The translations under genes were made by a program, and so were the position numbers. DNA of 60,000 nt. It comes from Prorocentrum cordatum (taxonomy: Eukaryota; Sar; Dinophyceae; Prorocentrales; Prorocentraceae). The notes under the pieces were generated by a model. It was not told where the DNA came from, made no database searches, and saw only the letters and a program-made list of their open reading frames with translations. Shown piece after piece: positions 20,094 through 30,715 of the stretch. Numbering within the stretch: position 1 is the stretch's first letter; each line of letters opens with the position of its first letter. The DNA lies in assembly GCA_963575745.1 (NCBI GenBank), contig CAUYUJ010014324.1, positions 177,741 to 237,740 of the forward strand, given 5' to 3'.

Positions 20094-20290
20094 TGCGCGC
20101 AAGCATGGATTAGCAATCCATGGATTTGGCGCGCGGTCGCCAAATCCATGGATCGGGGGAGGTGCCCTCCCCAAAATGCGGCCGGTGCTGCCTCGTTCGG
20201 CGGCGGGAATCCGCAATTTCCCATGGAAACGGGACCCGTCGCTAATCCACGCCCCCTTGATCCATGTTTGCGATCGCCCGATTGCTGGGC
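20094..20290 (+). repeat. Hairpin repeat HP, copy 2
   Basis: The core hairpin 20116-20153 has the perfect 16-bp stem ATCCATGGATTTGGCG around loop CGCGGT. Downstream it carries GGGGGAGGTGCCCTCCCCAA, AATGCGGCCGGTG and GGAAACGGGACCCGTCGCTA, all shared with 30716-30905. Confidence 0.88.
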
Positions 20291-20477
20291 ACCGCCCGCA
20301 CTGCGGCTGCTAGCTCCCCCCCCGGGGCGTGCTGCGACGCCGGCCCGCGGCTGCTGTCCGGGGGCTACCCTCCAGCCCGGCCGCGGCCGCGCACTCGCCG
20401 CAGCCTCGCTGCGTGCGTGTGCCCCCGCGCCCTGCTCCCGTCTCCGCGGCCGCCCTCCTCCCTCCCCTTTCCCTCCT

Positions 20478-20580
20478 GCCTCCCCTCCCCTCCCCTCCCA
20501 TCCCCTCCCCTCCCTCCCCTCCCCTCCCCTCCCCTCCCCTCCCCTCTCCTCCCCTCCCCTCCCCTCCCTCCCCTCTCCCT
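20478..20580. repeat. CCCCT pentanucleotide tract
   Basis: Repeated CCCCT/CCCTC units. The opposite strand is GGGGA-rich and could form G-quadruplexes. Confidence 0.9.
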
Positions 20581-20927
20581 CCTGCCTGCGGGCCGATTCG
20601 CGATGCCGTGCACCGGTCTCGCCCCGATGCGCGTGCGGATCGCCTCCGCCGCGCTGCGGCGGAACAGAGCTCACGCGTTCTGCACGATGACCCAAACCGC
20701 TCCTCGATGCCCTCGCCGAAAACAAACAAAAATGCACACGTCCGATCGGTGCCACGAGGCGCAGCCGCTGGACAGCACCCCGGGGCCAGTGGGGCGCCGC
20801 CGAGGCCCGACGAAAACGTCCGCCCGAGAACCCCCCGAAGAGACGCCAAGTGGGCGACGAGCATCGAGGGGGGGGACAAGAGGGTAGGACAGCAACGGGC
20901 AGGGCGGAGAATCAGCTCACGTAGCTG

Positions 20928-21035
20928 GTTTCCCTGGCGCCTCCCAGCGCAGAGAGGCGCCTGTGCAGATCGAGGAATACGCCCAGCGGCGGGGGGGAAG
21001 CCAACTGCATGCAGCAGACTCCGTCATCCTACCCT
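20928..21035 (+). repeat. Dispersed repeat R14, copy 2
   Basis: TTTCCCTGGCGCCTCCCAGC to CCAACTGCATGCAGCAGA, matching 18625-18740. Confidence 0.6.
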
Positions 21036-21104
21036 GCCCTTCCGTCCGGCCCGACCAACGACGCCAGGAGTGAACAAAAACACATCGTCGCGCTCTGGGT
21101 CACT

Positions 21105-21215
21105 CGGCTTTCGGATCATGCCTCGGGTCTCCAGCGGCCGTTCGGGACGACTCTGACAGCCCTGGAATGCCCTTGGCGAGGCGCGACTTCGGCTGCGATA
21201 CAATGTCCAAGAATC
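21105..21215 (+). repeat. Dispersed repeat R16, copy 2
   Basis: TTTCGGATCATGCCTCGGGT, CAGCGGCCGTTCGGGACGA and TGGCGAGGCGCGACTTCGGC match 10350-10460. Confidence 0.55.
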
Positions 21216-21474
21216 GACGAACACTTCCGAAAACATACGAAAACTTACATCGGAGCTCGTTGACAACGCGAGAAAATTGCAACATTGTAAAAAATTACGA
21301 CTAGAGCCAAGGACCCCATATCTTTCTGCAGCATTTTTCCTGGCGCATCGATCTGTGATGGTCGTGAAAGCCCGCAATTGCAGGAACAGCCCGACACTCG
21401 ACACCATTGCGACGCCAGGATCTCGGGGTCGACGCAACGACGACGGCGGCGTCGAGGATGCGCCCGACCCAACT

Positions 21475-21590
21475 CGGCGGCGAGCGAGGGGGGAAGTGAC
21501 AAGGAGAAGGCCTTCTCAGAAGGCGGCGGGGCTTCTCAGAAGGCCTGAAGACTTCCGAACCTTCTGAAAAGGCCAGCCCCTTCTTCGGGG
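21475..21590 (+). mobile_element. TIR-B MITE-like element, copy 2 (3' truncated)
   Basis: CGGCGGCGAGCGAGGGGGGA start, GAAGGCCTTCTCAGAAGGC, then GGCCAGCCCC; the inverted right terminus seen in other copies is missing. Confidence 0.7.
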
Positions 21591-21928
21591 GCGCCCGGGG
21601 GGGGGGGGGCGCAAATCATGGCCGGCGGCATCCGCGCGGCCAAGAGGGCGGGGGGGGCGGGGACGCACTGAAATAAGAAACGGTGCCATGATATCAGGGG
21701 AGAGGTCATGGTCCCCGCCGTGATATCCGTCCCCCCGTAATCATCAACCCCCTGTTCCCAAACCCCCGACGTCATGATTTGAGAGAGCGTGATCCACCGC
21801 CGCTCTACTGTGGAAAATTGCCGCCCTTTTCCTCCGGAACCCGGGGGTCCCCCGCCCCCTCCCGAAAATCCCTCCCCCCCCTCCTTCCCCCGGCAAAACC
21901 CCCCCCCTCCCCTAACCCCCCCCCCCCG
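21591..21928. other. No gene; G- and C-run-rich sequence
   Basis: Long G and C homopolymers (21598-21609, 21898-21927). No coding or RNA signal. Confidence 0.5.
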
Positions 21929-22015
21929 AACTCGAAAACCGGGGGAGGTCACTACCGGTTCGAACCCCCCCCCCTCGAAAACCGGAGGGGGAGGTTACCG
22001 GTTCGAACCCCTCCC
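21929..22015. repeat. Left inverted arm of the minisatellite
   Basis: CTCGAAAACCGGGGGAGGTC, ACTACCGGTTCGAACC and a second CTCGAAAACCGG unit. The reverse complement occurs four times at 22630-22855. Confidence 0.88.
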
Positions 22016-22024
22016 CACCTCTCA

Positions 22025-22628
22025 CCTCCAGCAAACGACTTCCGGTCCCTACCACCGTCCTCACCACATCCCCCACTGTTGTTCCCAGCGCCACTGTCCT
22101 CACCACCACTGTCCCCACTGGTTCCACCACCGCCCCTACTGTCCCCACCAGTGCCACCACCACTGTCGCACTGTCCCCCACTGTCCCCACCACTGTTCCC
22201 ACCACGGTTCCACTTTCCCAACTTTCTCCACGACTATCCCCACTGTCCCCACTGTCCCACTGACTCCTCCGCTGTCCCACTGAGCTGTCCCACTGTTCCC
22301 ACCACTGTCCCCACTGTCCCCACCACTGTCCCCACTGTACCTCTGTCCCATTGTCCCACCGCCGTCCTCGCCACCGCCTTCACCACTGTCCCCACCACCA
22401 CTGTACCCTCCACTGTCCTACTGTTTCCACCACATTCCCACTGTCCCCACACCACTGTCCCCACCACCACCGTCCCCACCACTGTCCCACTGTCCCCACT
22501 GTTCCCACCATTGTCCTCACCATTGTCCCCACCACTACCGTCCCCACCACTGTCCCACTGTCCCCACCACTGTCCCGCTGTCCCCTCACCACTGTCCCCA
22601 CCACCACCGTCCCCACCACTGTCCGCAC
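22025..22628. repeat. CCACTGTCC minisatellite, about 600 bp
   Basis: Degenerate 9-15 bp repeats around CCCCACCACTGTC. The opposite strand is GT/GGGGAC-rich. Confidence 0.9.
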
Positions 22629-22629
22629 C

Positions 22630-22855
22630 CCCCTCGGTTTTCGAGGGGGGGGGGGGGTTCGAACCGGTAGTGACCCCCCCCGGTTTTCGAGTTCGGGGGG
22701 GGAGGGGGGGGGTTCGAACCGGTAGTGACCCCCCCCCCTTTTCATGATGAACTGGGGGGGGGGGGGGAGGGGTTCGAACCGGTAGTGACCCCCCCCGGTT
22801 TTCCAGAGGGGGGGGGGGAGGGGTTCGAACCGGTAGTGACCCCCCCGGGGGTTTT
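22630..22855. repeat. Right inverted arms, four units
   Basis: Four ~55-bp units of GGTTCGAACCGGTAGTGACC, a C run and (in most) GGTTTTC, separated by G runs. They are reverse complements of the left arm. Confidence 0.88.
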
Positions 22856-22884
22856 CCGCCAGCAGCGGTATAGCACGCTCTTTC

Positions 22885-22985
22885 CATGATTTTGTCATGA
22901 CCGGCTTTTCATCCAGAGTCGTTTCTTGACGGCCCCGAGACTCGGTGACGGCCTCCAGAGGCCGAACATAGCACTTAGCCAAAAA
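22885..22985 (-). repeat. Dispersed repeat R9, copy 2
   Basis: CATGATTTTGTCATGACCGG, CTTTTCATCCAGAGTCG and TTGACGGCCCCGAGAC. Confidence 0.7.
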
Positions 22986-23255
22986 CCGCCCGTCATGCTT
23001 TACGACTCGAGGGGCTCTGGGATCCCCCCTGGACATGGCCCCTGAGGCAGAGGAAAGAGGACTGGGAGGGGGTCCTATCGGGACGGCCCCAAAACGACCC
23101 AGATCGGGACCCGAAGTCGCATCGAATCGGAATCGGAGCCCAATGAAATCGAATCGTACAAGCCGAGATAAGCTCTGCCATCCCATCCAAACGTGGCCCC
23201 AGAGGACGAGGACCTGGAGGACCAGGAGGGCCGGGATGGCGTGGGGGGCAGCTCG

Positions 23256-23583
23256 GAGGAGAAGGAGGTGGAGGAGGCGGAGGAGAAGGAGGAGGATGGC
23301 GAGGAGGAGGAGGAGGAGGAGGAGGAGGAGGGCGAGGAGGAGGAGGAGGAGTAGTAGGAGGAGGAGGGCGAGGAGGGGAGGAGGAGGGCGAGGAGGAGGA
23401 GGAGGCGGAGGAGGAAGAGGCGGAGGAGGAGGAGGAGGAGGGCGCTGAGGAGGTGGTGGAGGAGGAGGAGGGCCAGGAGGAGAGCGAGAAATAGGAGGTG
23501 GAGGAGGAGGAGGAGAAGGAGGAGGAGGAGGAAGGAGAAGGAGGAGGAGGAGGAAGGAGGAGGAGGAGGAGGAGGGAGGACCA
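23256..23583. repeat. GGA microsatellite
   Basis: About 330 bp of GGA with GGC, GAA and GTA interruptions. Confidence 0.95.
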
Positions 23584-23753
23584 GGCCGTGCCCCGGCCCG
23601 CATCAGCTCTGGCGGGGCCTCCGGCCGTAGCGGCGGGAAGCCTCCCAGAGAGGCCCAAGCACCACAGGGAGGGCCAAAGGCCCCCAAAACGACCCCAACT
23701 CGGGGGGGGGAACGAAGGGACGCTCTCTCATACCCAGACCCCCCTGGCGCGGA

Positions 23754-23926
23754 GAAAAAATCACGACGGAAGGTTTTTTCCAATTTTCGGCCTCTGGGGG
23801 TCCTTACGGGGCTTCGGGGCCGTGGAAAAACGACTCAGGATGAAAAGCCGGTCGCGGGGAATGGGTCCAGCCCTCTGGGGGTCGCGTCGCAAAACAATCA
23901 TGACGTCGGGGGTCTGGATAGCAGAA
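23754..23926 (+). repeat. Dispersed repeat R9, copy 3
   Basis: From AAAATCACGACGGAAGG through CGACTCAGGATGAAAAGCCG and CCTCTGGGGGTCGCGTCGC to ATCATGACGTCGGGGGTCTG. Nearly colinear with 40942-41103. Confidence 0.85.
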
Positions 23927-24012
23927 CCAGCGAAACCCAAGAAACCCAGGGCGCCGGAGGCACGATTCGCGCCGACACAGTGGCAATTGTAGTAGGAGTT
24001 CGATCACGAAAA

Positions 24013-24242
24013 CCCTTCCACAAGAAACTCAACCCTGAGAACCCAGGACGTCCTTTGATTTTGGTGTGGGCACGCTACCCTTTCCATGGCAAAACCATCG
24101 AAACCAAAGACACCCAGGGCACCCTGGAGGCAAGCAGGGTGTTTCTTGGCATGGGCCTCCACGGTAGCCAAACACAGGGACGGCCACCGCCCCAAAACGA
24201 CCCAGCTCGGGGGGACGGAGGGGCAGGAGATACTCATGGAGA
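24013..24242 (+). repeat. Dispersed repeat R7, copy 1 (order X-Y)
   Basis: Module X: CCACAAGAAACTC to AAGCAGGGTGTTTCTTGGCA. Module Y: ACAGGGACGGCC, CCCAAAACGACCCAGCTCGG and GGGGCAGGAGAT. At 25995-26255 the order is Y-X. Confidence 0.85.
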
Positions 24243-24394
24243 GAGAAGACACCACACGCGGGGGGCGCGGCGCGAGCCGCCTGCAGCAGCAGCACGTCGA
24301 CCTCCCCACCCCCGCCGCTCGGGCCGAGCTCGCAGACGCGCGCCGGCGCCGAGGGCCCCGCGGGCCGGGAGCAGTCGGAGCCTGCCAGATTTAC

Positions 24395-24557
24395 GTCGGG
24401 CGTGTCCTCCTACAGGCGGATGTTGGACGACAAATTCAAGATACCCAGAAAAAAACCTTGGAACAAATCTACAATAATACAATACAAAACAAAAACGTCC
24501 CCTATGCTATGGTTTGACTATTTTTGAACATTCCTCCTGTCGAGGGACGCGCCCGAC
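24395..24557 (+). mobile_element. TIR-A MITE-like element, copy 5
   Basis: Starts GTCGGGCGTGTCCTCCTACA; ends TTTTTGAACATTCCTCCTGT and GAGGGACGCGCCCGAC. Flanks TTAC and TTGA. Confidence 0.88.
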
Positions 24558-24569
24558 TTGATCCCAGAT

Positions 24570-24735
24570 CTGGACGCCCGAAATGGGCAGGAAGAAGAAG
24601 TGGGCACGATGCCCAGCAGCAAGCGTGGTCCGAAACCGACAGCGGCCACTGCTAGGCAGGCGGCCTTTTTCTGCCTCAAGTGGACCAGGCCTGCGGCGGC
24701 GCGAACAGCAAGCCTTATGTTGCTCCCATCGCACT
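24570..24735 (+). repeat. Dispersed repeat R5, copy 2
   Basis: TGGACGCCCGAAATGGG, GGGCACGATGCCCAGCA, CCGACAGCGGCCACTGC and AGGCAGGCGGCCTTTTTCTG. Immediately follows TIR-A copy 5. Confidence 0.8.
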
Positions 24736-24752
24736 TAAGGACCACATCTCTG

Positions 24753-24800
24753 AAATAATTTCGAGCACTCGGAAAAGTGTCGAAAGGACCAGGGCGTGCT
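24753..24800 (+). repeat. Fragment of repeat R10
   Basis: ATAATTTCGAGCACTCGG then AAAAGTGTCGAAAG, identical to the start of the copy at 25803. Confidence 0.75.
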
Positions 24801-24889
24801 AAGATCTCCGGTAACTGGTTAACAGTATTAACAGTATTTCTAGTTCGCGCGCGCGGGGCGGCCCCTGGGGGTCCCCCGGCGAAAAGTAC

Positions 24890-25625
24890 CCCGACCAATG
24901 CCCGGTCGCCGCCCGACCGCCGCCCGACCGCCGCCCGACCAAGTCTACTCAGAGATGGTTTTCCTTCTGGGTGCGGCCTCTCAGGCTCCCCAGAGCGCGC
25001 TCAGAGTGCCCCAAGAGGCCCCCAAGACTGCCCAAGAGGCCCCCGAGACGCCCAAAGAGCGCTCGAAGACGCCGAAGATGACCCCAAGACGGCCCAAAAG
25101 GCCCCCAAGACAGCCCAAGAGGCCTCCAAGACGCCCCAAGAGCCTTCCAAGAGGCCTCCGAAGAGAGCCCCAAGAGGCCAAAATCGTTGATTTTCATTGG
25201 TTTTTTCTATGTTTTTTGTGTTCTGGCTTTTTCGGCTTCCGGACGCTCCAAGACGGCCCAAGAGGCCCCCAAGACCGCTCCAAGACGGCCCACGAAGCTC
25301 CCAAGACGGCGCCGAAACGACCCAAGAGAGCCCTCAAGACGGCCCAAGTGCCGCCCAAGACGGACCAAGAGGCCCCAAGACGGGCCCAAGAGGGACTCAG
25401 GAGGGATACCGAGAACTCAAAAATGGAGCCCTCCGTCCCAGAAGGCGCCCAGGAGGTCCCAAAGAGGCCCCAAGAGGCCTCCAAGAGGCCCCAAGATGTC
25501 GCCAAGAGGCCCCAGGAGACTCCCAGGAGGCCCAAAAGAAGCCCCAGAAGGCTTCAAACATGTCTCCCAGGCGCCCCCGAACGGCCTCTCAACAGACCCC
25601 AAGAGGCCCCCCAAAGAAGCATCTT
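24890..25625. repeat. CAAGA 12-bp repeat array 1
   Basis: Degenerate 12-bp units CCCAAGAGGCCC / CCAAGACGGCCC. A T-rich island at 25180-25240 ends CTTTTTCGGCTTCC then GGACGCTCCAAGACGG. Multiples of three leave several frames open, giving the Leu/Gly/Trp repeat frame on the - strand and the Pro/Lys/Arg frame on +. Start includes CGCCGCCCGACCG repeats at 24903-24940. Confidence 0.9.
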
Positions 25626-25802
25626 GACGACGACTCTATTTCGCCCCATCGAGAGACGACCCCCAGGGAACTGCTTCACCATCAAAACTCCCCACGCAAC
25701 GCGTCCGAACGACACCCGCCCCCAAGAGCGCAACATGGGCAACGAACACACAGACAAAAACCAGCGATGCCATATCACGGGCCGGCGGAATGAGCGAAGC
25801 GA

Positions 25803-25970
25803 TTCAATAATTTCGAGCACTCGGAAAAGTGTCGAAAGAGTGTCGATACAGTGTCGGACGAGTGTCTCCCAGGGCCCGACACGTGAACACCCTCGAGTTT
25901 GGATACTTTTTTGGTGCTCGAGATTCTTTCTGGTGCTCAAGGCTAATATAGACTAGAACATCATAACCGT
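25803..25970 (+). repeat. Dispersed repeat R10, copy 2
   Basis: TTCGAGCACTCGGAAAAGTG, GTGTCGGACGAGTGTC, CTCCCAGGGCCCGACACGTG and TTTTTTGGTGCTCGAGA, aligned with 6170-6345. Confidence 0.75.
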
Positions 25971-25994
25971 ACCCATTGGGATCGCCCCGACAAG

Positions 25995-26255
25995 ACGCAC
26001 AACCACAGGGACGGCCGACGCCCCAAAACGACCCAGCTCGGGGGGGACGAAAGGGCAGGAGATGCAGTGGAGACCAGTCCACACGAGACCTTCCACAAAA
26101 AACCCAACCCTGAGATCCCAGGACGTCCATGGATTTTGGCGTGGGAGCGTCACGCTTTCCATAACAAAACCACCGAAACCAAAGAAACCCTGGGCACCCT
26201 GGAGGCAAGCAGGGTGTTTCTTGGCATGGGCTCTCACTGTAGCCATCCCTGAGCA
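25995..26255 (+). repeat. Dispersed repeat R7, copy 2 (order Y-X)
   Basis: Y module (CACAGGGACGGCCGACG to GGGGCAGGAGATG) precedes X (CCACAAAAAACCCAACC to GCAGGGTGTTTCTTGGCATG), a circular permutation of copy 1. Confidence 0.85.
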
Positions 26256-26334
26256 TTCCCAGACGGCGCATGCACGCATCGTGACGTGACCCCCGGTCAC
26301 GCCCGTGATCGCCAGGGGACGGGAAAATTGCTTC

Positions 26335-26515
26335 CCGGTGGAGTCCTCCCCTTCCGGCTGGAGTCCTTGGAGTCGCCCCATCCCCTATACCCATCCCCAT
26401 CCATACCCCCACCATCTCAGCAACAAAGTTGGGGATATGCCCCTCGAAACCCGAAGGAACAGCACATGTCCCCATCTAGGGAGGTACATCGGCCAATGGG
26501 GCCCACACCATGCCC
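26335..26515 (-). repeat. Dispersed repeat R18, copy 2
   Basis: Reverse complement of 11575-11740: TTGGGGATATGCCCCTCGAA, ACCCGAAGG and CCCATCTAGGG are visible on +. Confidence 0.7.
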
Positions 26516-27195
26516 ATGGGGAGTGTTTGATCACCGCTTGAGTTGCTGAGTAGATGGTGGAGTTACAGGTGGAAGCTAAGGTGGCTTATACCTAGACTAA
26601 CCTAGCCTATAGGGTGCACGTGCGCTAAGTGTCTTGGATGGGTTTGCCGGCTCCTCGAAGTGGGCGGAGCCCACTTCGCCCGGAACCCTACATCCACTAG
26701 CCTTGTCGGGAACACATGACCCACTAACAAGTTATGCTGGACCACCTAGGCATCCGCTTACAGCCCACATGTCTCCTCAGCAACCGCAGCGGCGCTTCAA
26801 GTAGGGGGTCGGTTTCGGGGGTCTACACCCTGCGAAATGCTTAAGAAATCATGGGTTAAGAAATTCATAGTCTCAGAAATTGAATAAAACCCAGAACTTC
26901 TATCAAAATCTTGGGATTTGCATTGGAACGGTAAGAATAATCGAGACTCTGGCCGAAAACTTAAGTTTTCTTCAGCATCGCCTAAGGTTTACTGACCTGG
27001 GTCAATCCAGAACAAGGTTAGTCCAGCTTTGCAGAATTCCGCAGGATCCTGCAGGAAACTGCACACCAAGCCCGGGCCAGTGCACCCCTGGCTCTGCAGG
27101 ATCCTCCACAGGTGGTGGATGTAGATATGACTATGGATATGGACCTGTATGTGTATATAATTGTATATGTGTGTATGGATGGATATACTTGTGCA
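26516..27195. other. No gene; short hairpin
   Basis: Only a 10-bp stem hairpin CGAAGTGGGC-GGA-GCCCACTTCG (26656-26678) and weakly repetitive TGCAGGA patches near 27030-27110. Confidence 0.45.
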
Positions 27196-27214
27196 TATAT
27201 ATATATATATATAA
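27196..27214. repeat. TA microsatellite
   Basis: Short (TA)n. Confidence 0.85.
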
Positions 27215-27329
27215 TACGTGTATGAATTCGGGCCCACATCTATCCACATCCACTGTCCGCTGGGTCACCAGGACGTCGGTTGCCAGGCGGTGGACATGGA
27301 TAAATCCCCGCCTCGCAGTGAAGAGCTCC

Positions 27330-27945
27330 GTCGACCCTGTCCGCGTGTGCGAGATGCCGTTTCGCTTGACTGGTCGTCGCCGTCGTCGCTCACCCTTTTC
27401 CCTGGGCCGTCCTCCTTGAGCGCGCCAACCAAAGCGGAACAGCCTAAGCGGATCAGCCTAAGCGGAACCCTGGGACCTCCAGCGTAGTGAAGAAACCAGG
27501 ACGGAACAGGACGAGCATGACGTTATGCCATGCTCCCAAGAGATAGCCAGGAAGTCCCAGGAGGCTCCAAAAAGGCTCCCATTACGCCCCAAAAACTTCG
27601 TGGGGGTTCTTGGGCACCTCTTGGGGGCCTCGTGCAGTCTCGTGGGCACTCTTGGGAGCGTCTGATCCCGACCTTCCCGAATGCCTCTTCCATCGTGGGG
27701 ATCGTCACCCAGGGTCGGCAGCACCGGCCGTAATCCGCTGACCCTGTCTGCGTGTGCGGGAGGCTGTTTCGTTTGAGCCGTCGTCGTCTTCGTCGTCGCC
27801 GCCGTCGTCGCCTCTCCCCCCGTTTTCCCTGGGCCGTCCTCCTTGAACGCGCCCGCCGAAGCGGAACAGCCTAAGCGGAACCCTGGGACCTCAGGCGCAG
27901 TGAAGAAATCAGAGCGGAACAGGACGAAAATGATGCTGTGCCAGG
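27330..27945. repeat. ~420-bp imperfect direct duplication
   Basis: The block CCCTGTCCGCGTGTGCG, CGTCGCCGTCGTCGC, TTTTCCCTGGGCCGTCCTCC, GCGGAACAGCCTAAGCGGA, ACCCTGGGACCTC and GAAGAAACCAGGACGGAACA occurs at about 27336-27515 and again at 27740-27930. The DNA between contains CAAGA-like sequence in both orientations. Confidence 0.75.
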
Positions 27946-28270
27946 ACTGGATCAGCATGCGTTCCAGGATTTCCCGGGGTATCTGGCGGCCCTCGCTTCT
28001 GCAGCCCGTGTCGAAAATTAGCACGTCTAGCAAATCCTGCAAGCATTGGAAGCCCTGGAACGTGGAACGCATCACTGTCCTGACCTCCTGCTCCTCCGAC
28101 GGAGGTCCTTCTCACTGTTCTGCCTCTGGGGGCCCTCGCTGGGCCCCGACACCGTCCCAGAACGACCAGGGACGAAAACCGGGCTCGGAAACCATCAAGA
28201 CGCTGGATCTCCGGGCATCCTGCACCGATCCTGGGCCCGGCATCGGCCTCGCGAGGCATTCAGTAGATTA

Positions 28271-28420
28271 ATGTGTTCTGCGAGCGCTGCGAACACCAGA
28301 TTATTTATTCCGTCGTGCTTGGGTGGTGTTCGAGTGTGTAATACCTTGCCAGATTTGGTTGTTGTTGCCACCTCAGTCAAGCAATTTCAGAGCATGCTCA
28401 CGGTCAAGATCGGTGTAGGT
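28271..28420 (+). pseudogene. Possible LINE ORF2 C-terminal tail fragment
   Basis: The + frame reads NTRLFIPSCLGGVRVCNTL then PDLVVVATSVKQFQSML. This matches the pattern F-P-x-VR-x-W/C-N-x-LP-x-x-VV-x-A-x-S-x-x-x-F-x-x-x-L seen at the C-terminus of jockey/CR1-type LINE reverse transcriptases. Only about 50 residues fit; upstream sequence has no RT motif, so at most a 5'-truncated copy remains. Such elements are 5'-truncated by nature. The LINE at 12-18 kb lacks this tail, so it would be a different lineage. A chance match cannot be excluded. Confidence 0.35.
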
Positions 28421-29060
28421 GTATGGTCGATGCCCTCCGGATCGAATCGCCAAAACGAATCGGCTCGGGGCGCGCACCAGATGCGCCTGTCGAGTAGCCC
28501 ACCATCCGCCCCTGCTGCTAGCGCTCATGGTGTTGAAATCCTGCCAAAATGCTCCCTCCTCCTTCCTCCCTGTCCTCCCCTTCCCTCCTCCCTCTCCCAC
28601 CTCGTCCTCGCCAGTCCATCCTCTTTTCTGGTCCTCCCTCATGCATCCAGCTTACCTCCTCAGCTCCAACTAGTTATTGTTTGATGCCGTTGGTAGTTTT
28701 TGTTCTCAACGTTTTGTAGTACATGCATATTTTCACCATCCACCAACCACTAGCATTACAATGCAGTCCTCCTCTACTCCTTTCCTTCTCTGCTCCTCCT
28801 GCCTCCCTCCTTCCACCTCCATCCTACCCACCATCCTGACTACACCTCCCACTCCTCCTCACCCGCGTCCGTCGCTGGGCCTCCCCAACCTCCCGCTTCT
28901 CCTCCGCCCCCTCCTGCTTCGGCGATCTCTTCCTTCGGCGATCCTCCGCCTTTTCGTGTTGCCTGCAGGTGGCTGAAGCATGCTATGACGAAGGAATAGT
29001 ACTTACTCAGACAGATAGGGAGGAGGAATGGAGAACGGTAAGGTGAAGGCACGATAGGTA
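28421..29060. other. No gene; pyrimidine-rich sequence
   Basis: CT-rich patches at 28550-28670 and 28760-28930. No motif. Confidence 0.4.
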
Positions 29061-29162
29061 TGGGTGCGAGTTCTCGGACCCCGAAGGGGGCCCCCGTTCC
29101 AGCGGGGACCCCCTATCCGACAACACACACACACACATACACACTTGAAAAGGACCATGCCA

Positions 29163-29290
29163 ACGTTTTTCGAAGGCGGTTGGCCAGCGAAAGTCGCTAA
29201 GGCTGGGCCGACGGGGACGGATGCAACGGTACCCTTGAGAAGGTTGCCCATGCCTATTATGCGGGTTGACTGTAGTTGTCAGCTCATGAT
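29163..29290 (+). repeat. Dispersed repeat R11, copy 2
   Basis: AACGTTTTTCGAAGGCGG, CAGCGAAAGTCGCTAAGG and GGTTGCCCATGCCTATTATG, as at 2136-2262. Confidence 0.7.
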
Positions 29291-29479
29291 GATTTTTCAG
29301 GCTCACTGTGAGCCCTGCTTTGTCGAGTGGTCGATCTCCTCCTGCCACTGTCTGGCATTCCCCGCCCCGCCCCGCCCGCTGGAGCGTGGCGAGCGCCCAC
29401 GAGATGTTGCTCAGCGCTTGACTGCGCGGCCGGCAAGTTTCGGTGGCAACTCACGGGAGCCTCCCGCACCATCCTGTCG

Positions 29480-29580
29480 GCTCTGGCGAATCGACGCTGG
29501 TCGGCGCTAAATCGACACTGATCGACGTCAAGTCGAAGCTAATCGACGCAAGCCGACGCTACATCGGCGCTTTCTCATCG
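29480..29580. repeat. ATCGACG-rich degenerate repeat
   Basis: Short units AATCGACGCT / GTCGGCGCTA repeated about nine times. Confidence 0.7.
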
Positions 29581-30134
29581 ACTCCCAGACGCCAATCGAC
29601 GCTAGTGACGGAATCGCCAGGGTACATACGGCTTCCTTGATTTGCGACCGAAGCAAGTGGGGGGCGGGCCAAGAAGCGAGGGGAGAAGCGAGGGAACCTA
29701 TGGGCATAGGCAACAATTTTCGGGGACCTCCGCGCGGACTTCCTGGATCGGCGCCGGACCGCCCTCCAAGTCGCGCCTGTTTGCGTTCCTCGAAAGATAG
29801 ACGCGAGTGAGGGAAACCACGGCATGAAATCGACGATACATCGCCGATAATCGGCGATAGCTCCCCGATGAGGAACGCCCAGGTTCCCGGGCATGCTGGG
29901 TAGTCTTCGTAAGAACGATTACGGGCTATTGAAGCCGCCCGAGGGGCCCTGAAGCCGAATCAAGTGGGATTGAATCCCAAATGAAGCCCGACGTAACCAA
30001 ATTAAACATGATGAACGGAATCAAACGGGACTATGTCAGATTATGCCAGATCGACCACGGATGTACCTGCGCGGATGCTAGAGTTGCATCTTAATTGAGG
30101 GGCAGCGATCGGAGGGTACTAACGTAGGCGGGGA
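29581..30134. other. No recognisable feature
   Basis: Mixed sequence with scattered CGATAATCGGCGATAG patches at 29830-29865. Confidence 0.4.
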
Positions 30135-30260
30135 ATATCGACCTGGAATCGGCGATAGATCGGGCCGTCGATAGTGAATCTGCCCGCTCCTGGGCGGGAT
30201 TGGGCTATCGGGCCCCTAGTGGCGATGAGTGGACGATTTGGGGTCGATGCATCCCCCCCT
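30135..30260 (+). repeat. Dispersed repeat R17, copy 2
   Basis: ACCTGGAATCGGCGATAGAT and GGGCTATCGGGCCCC match 19815-19975. Confidence 0.6.
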
Positions 30261-30715
30261 ATGCCTATCCGCCCCCCATCGTTGCCCTTGACTCATTGAG
30301 AAGGGCCCATGACTGTTCCCCGACCCCCCCACACTGGAAATGGATTGCAAAGTGAAGCCTTCGGGTTGGGTTGGGGTGGTTTGGTGCGTGGTGAGAGGGG
30401 GGGCAGGAATTCGATCCGCTGGTGCACCGGTTCGGGTCAGGTCAGAAGCATTGCGCCAGACGGCGCGCGAGCAGGTTGGAAGCAAGACGACTGCGCCTGC
30501 GAAGGCGCTCTTCGGCCCTCCATCCGAAGCAGGCTCTGCAAAGCATGTCCGGCTGATGTGTACCAAAGGATGAGGAAGAAGAGGAGAAGTCGGGGAAGCC
30601 AACGCCAAACCAAACGGTGCGCGAGCAGGAAGCACGCAAAGTGGACACACGACCAGTCAGTCGCGCCATGCTTTCGCAGCCGACTCCCACGCCGAAACAG
30701 ATTCCCCCCGCATGT

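Noticed and set aside
22655-22855. tRNA or tRNA-derived SINE from the GGTTCGAACC B-box-like words
   Set aside because: No A box, acceptor stem or cloverleaf could be built; the words recur within G/C-run repeats.
25194-25535. Protein gene with LGASW/LGRLG repeats on the - strand
   Set aside because: It comes from 12-bp DNA repeats open in several frames, with no start context, domain or non-repeat portion.
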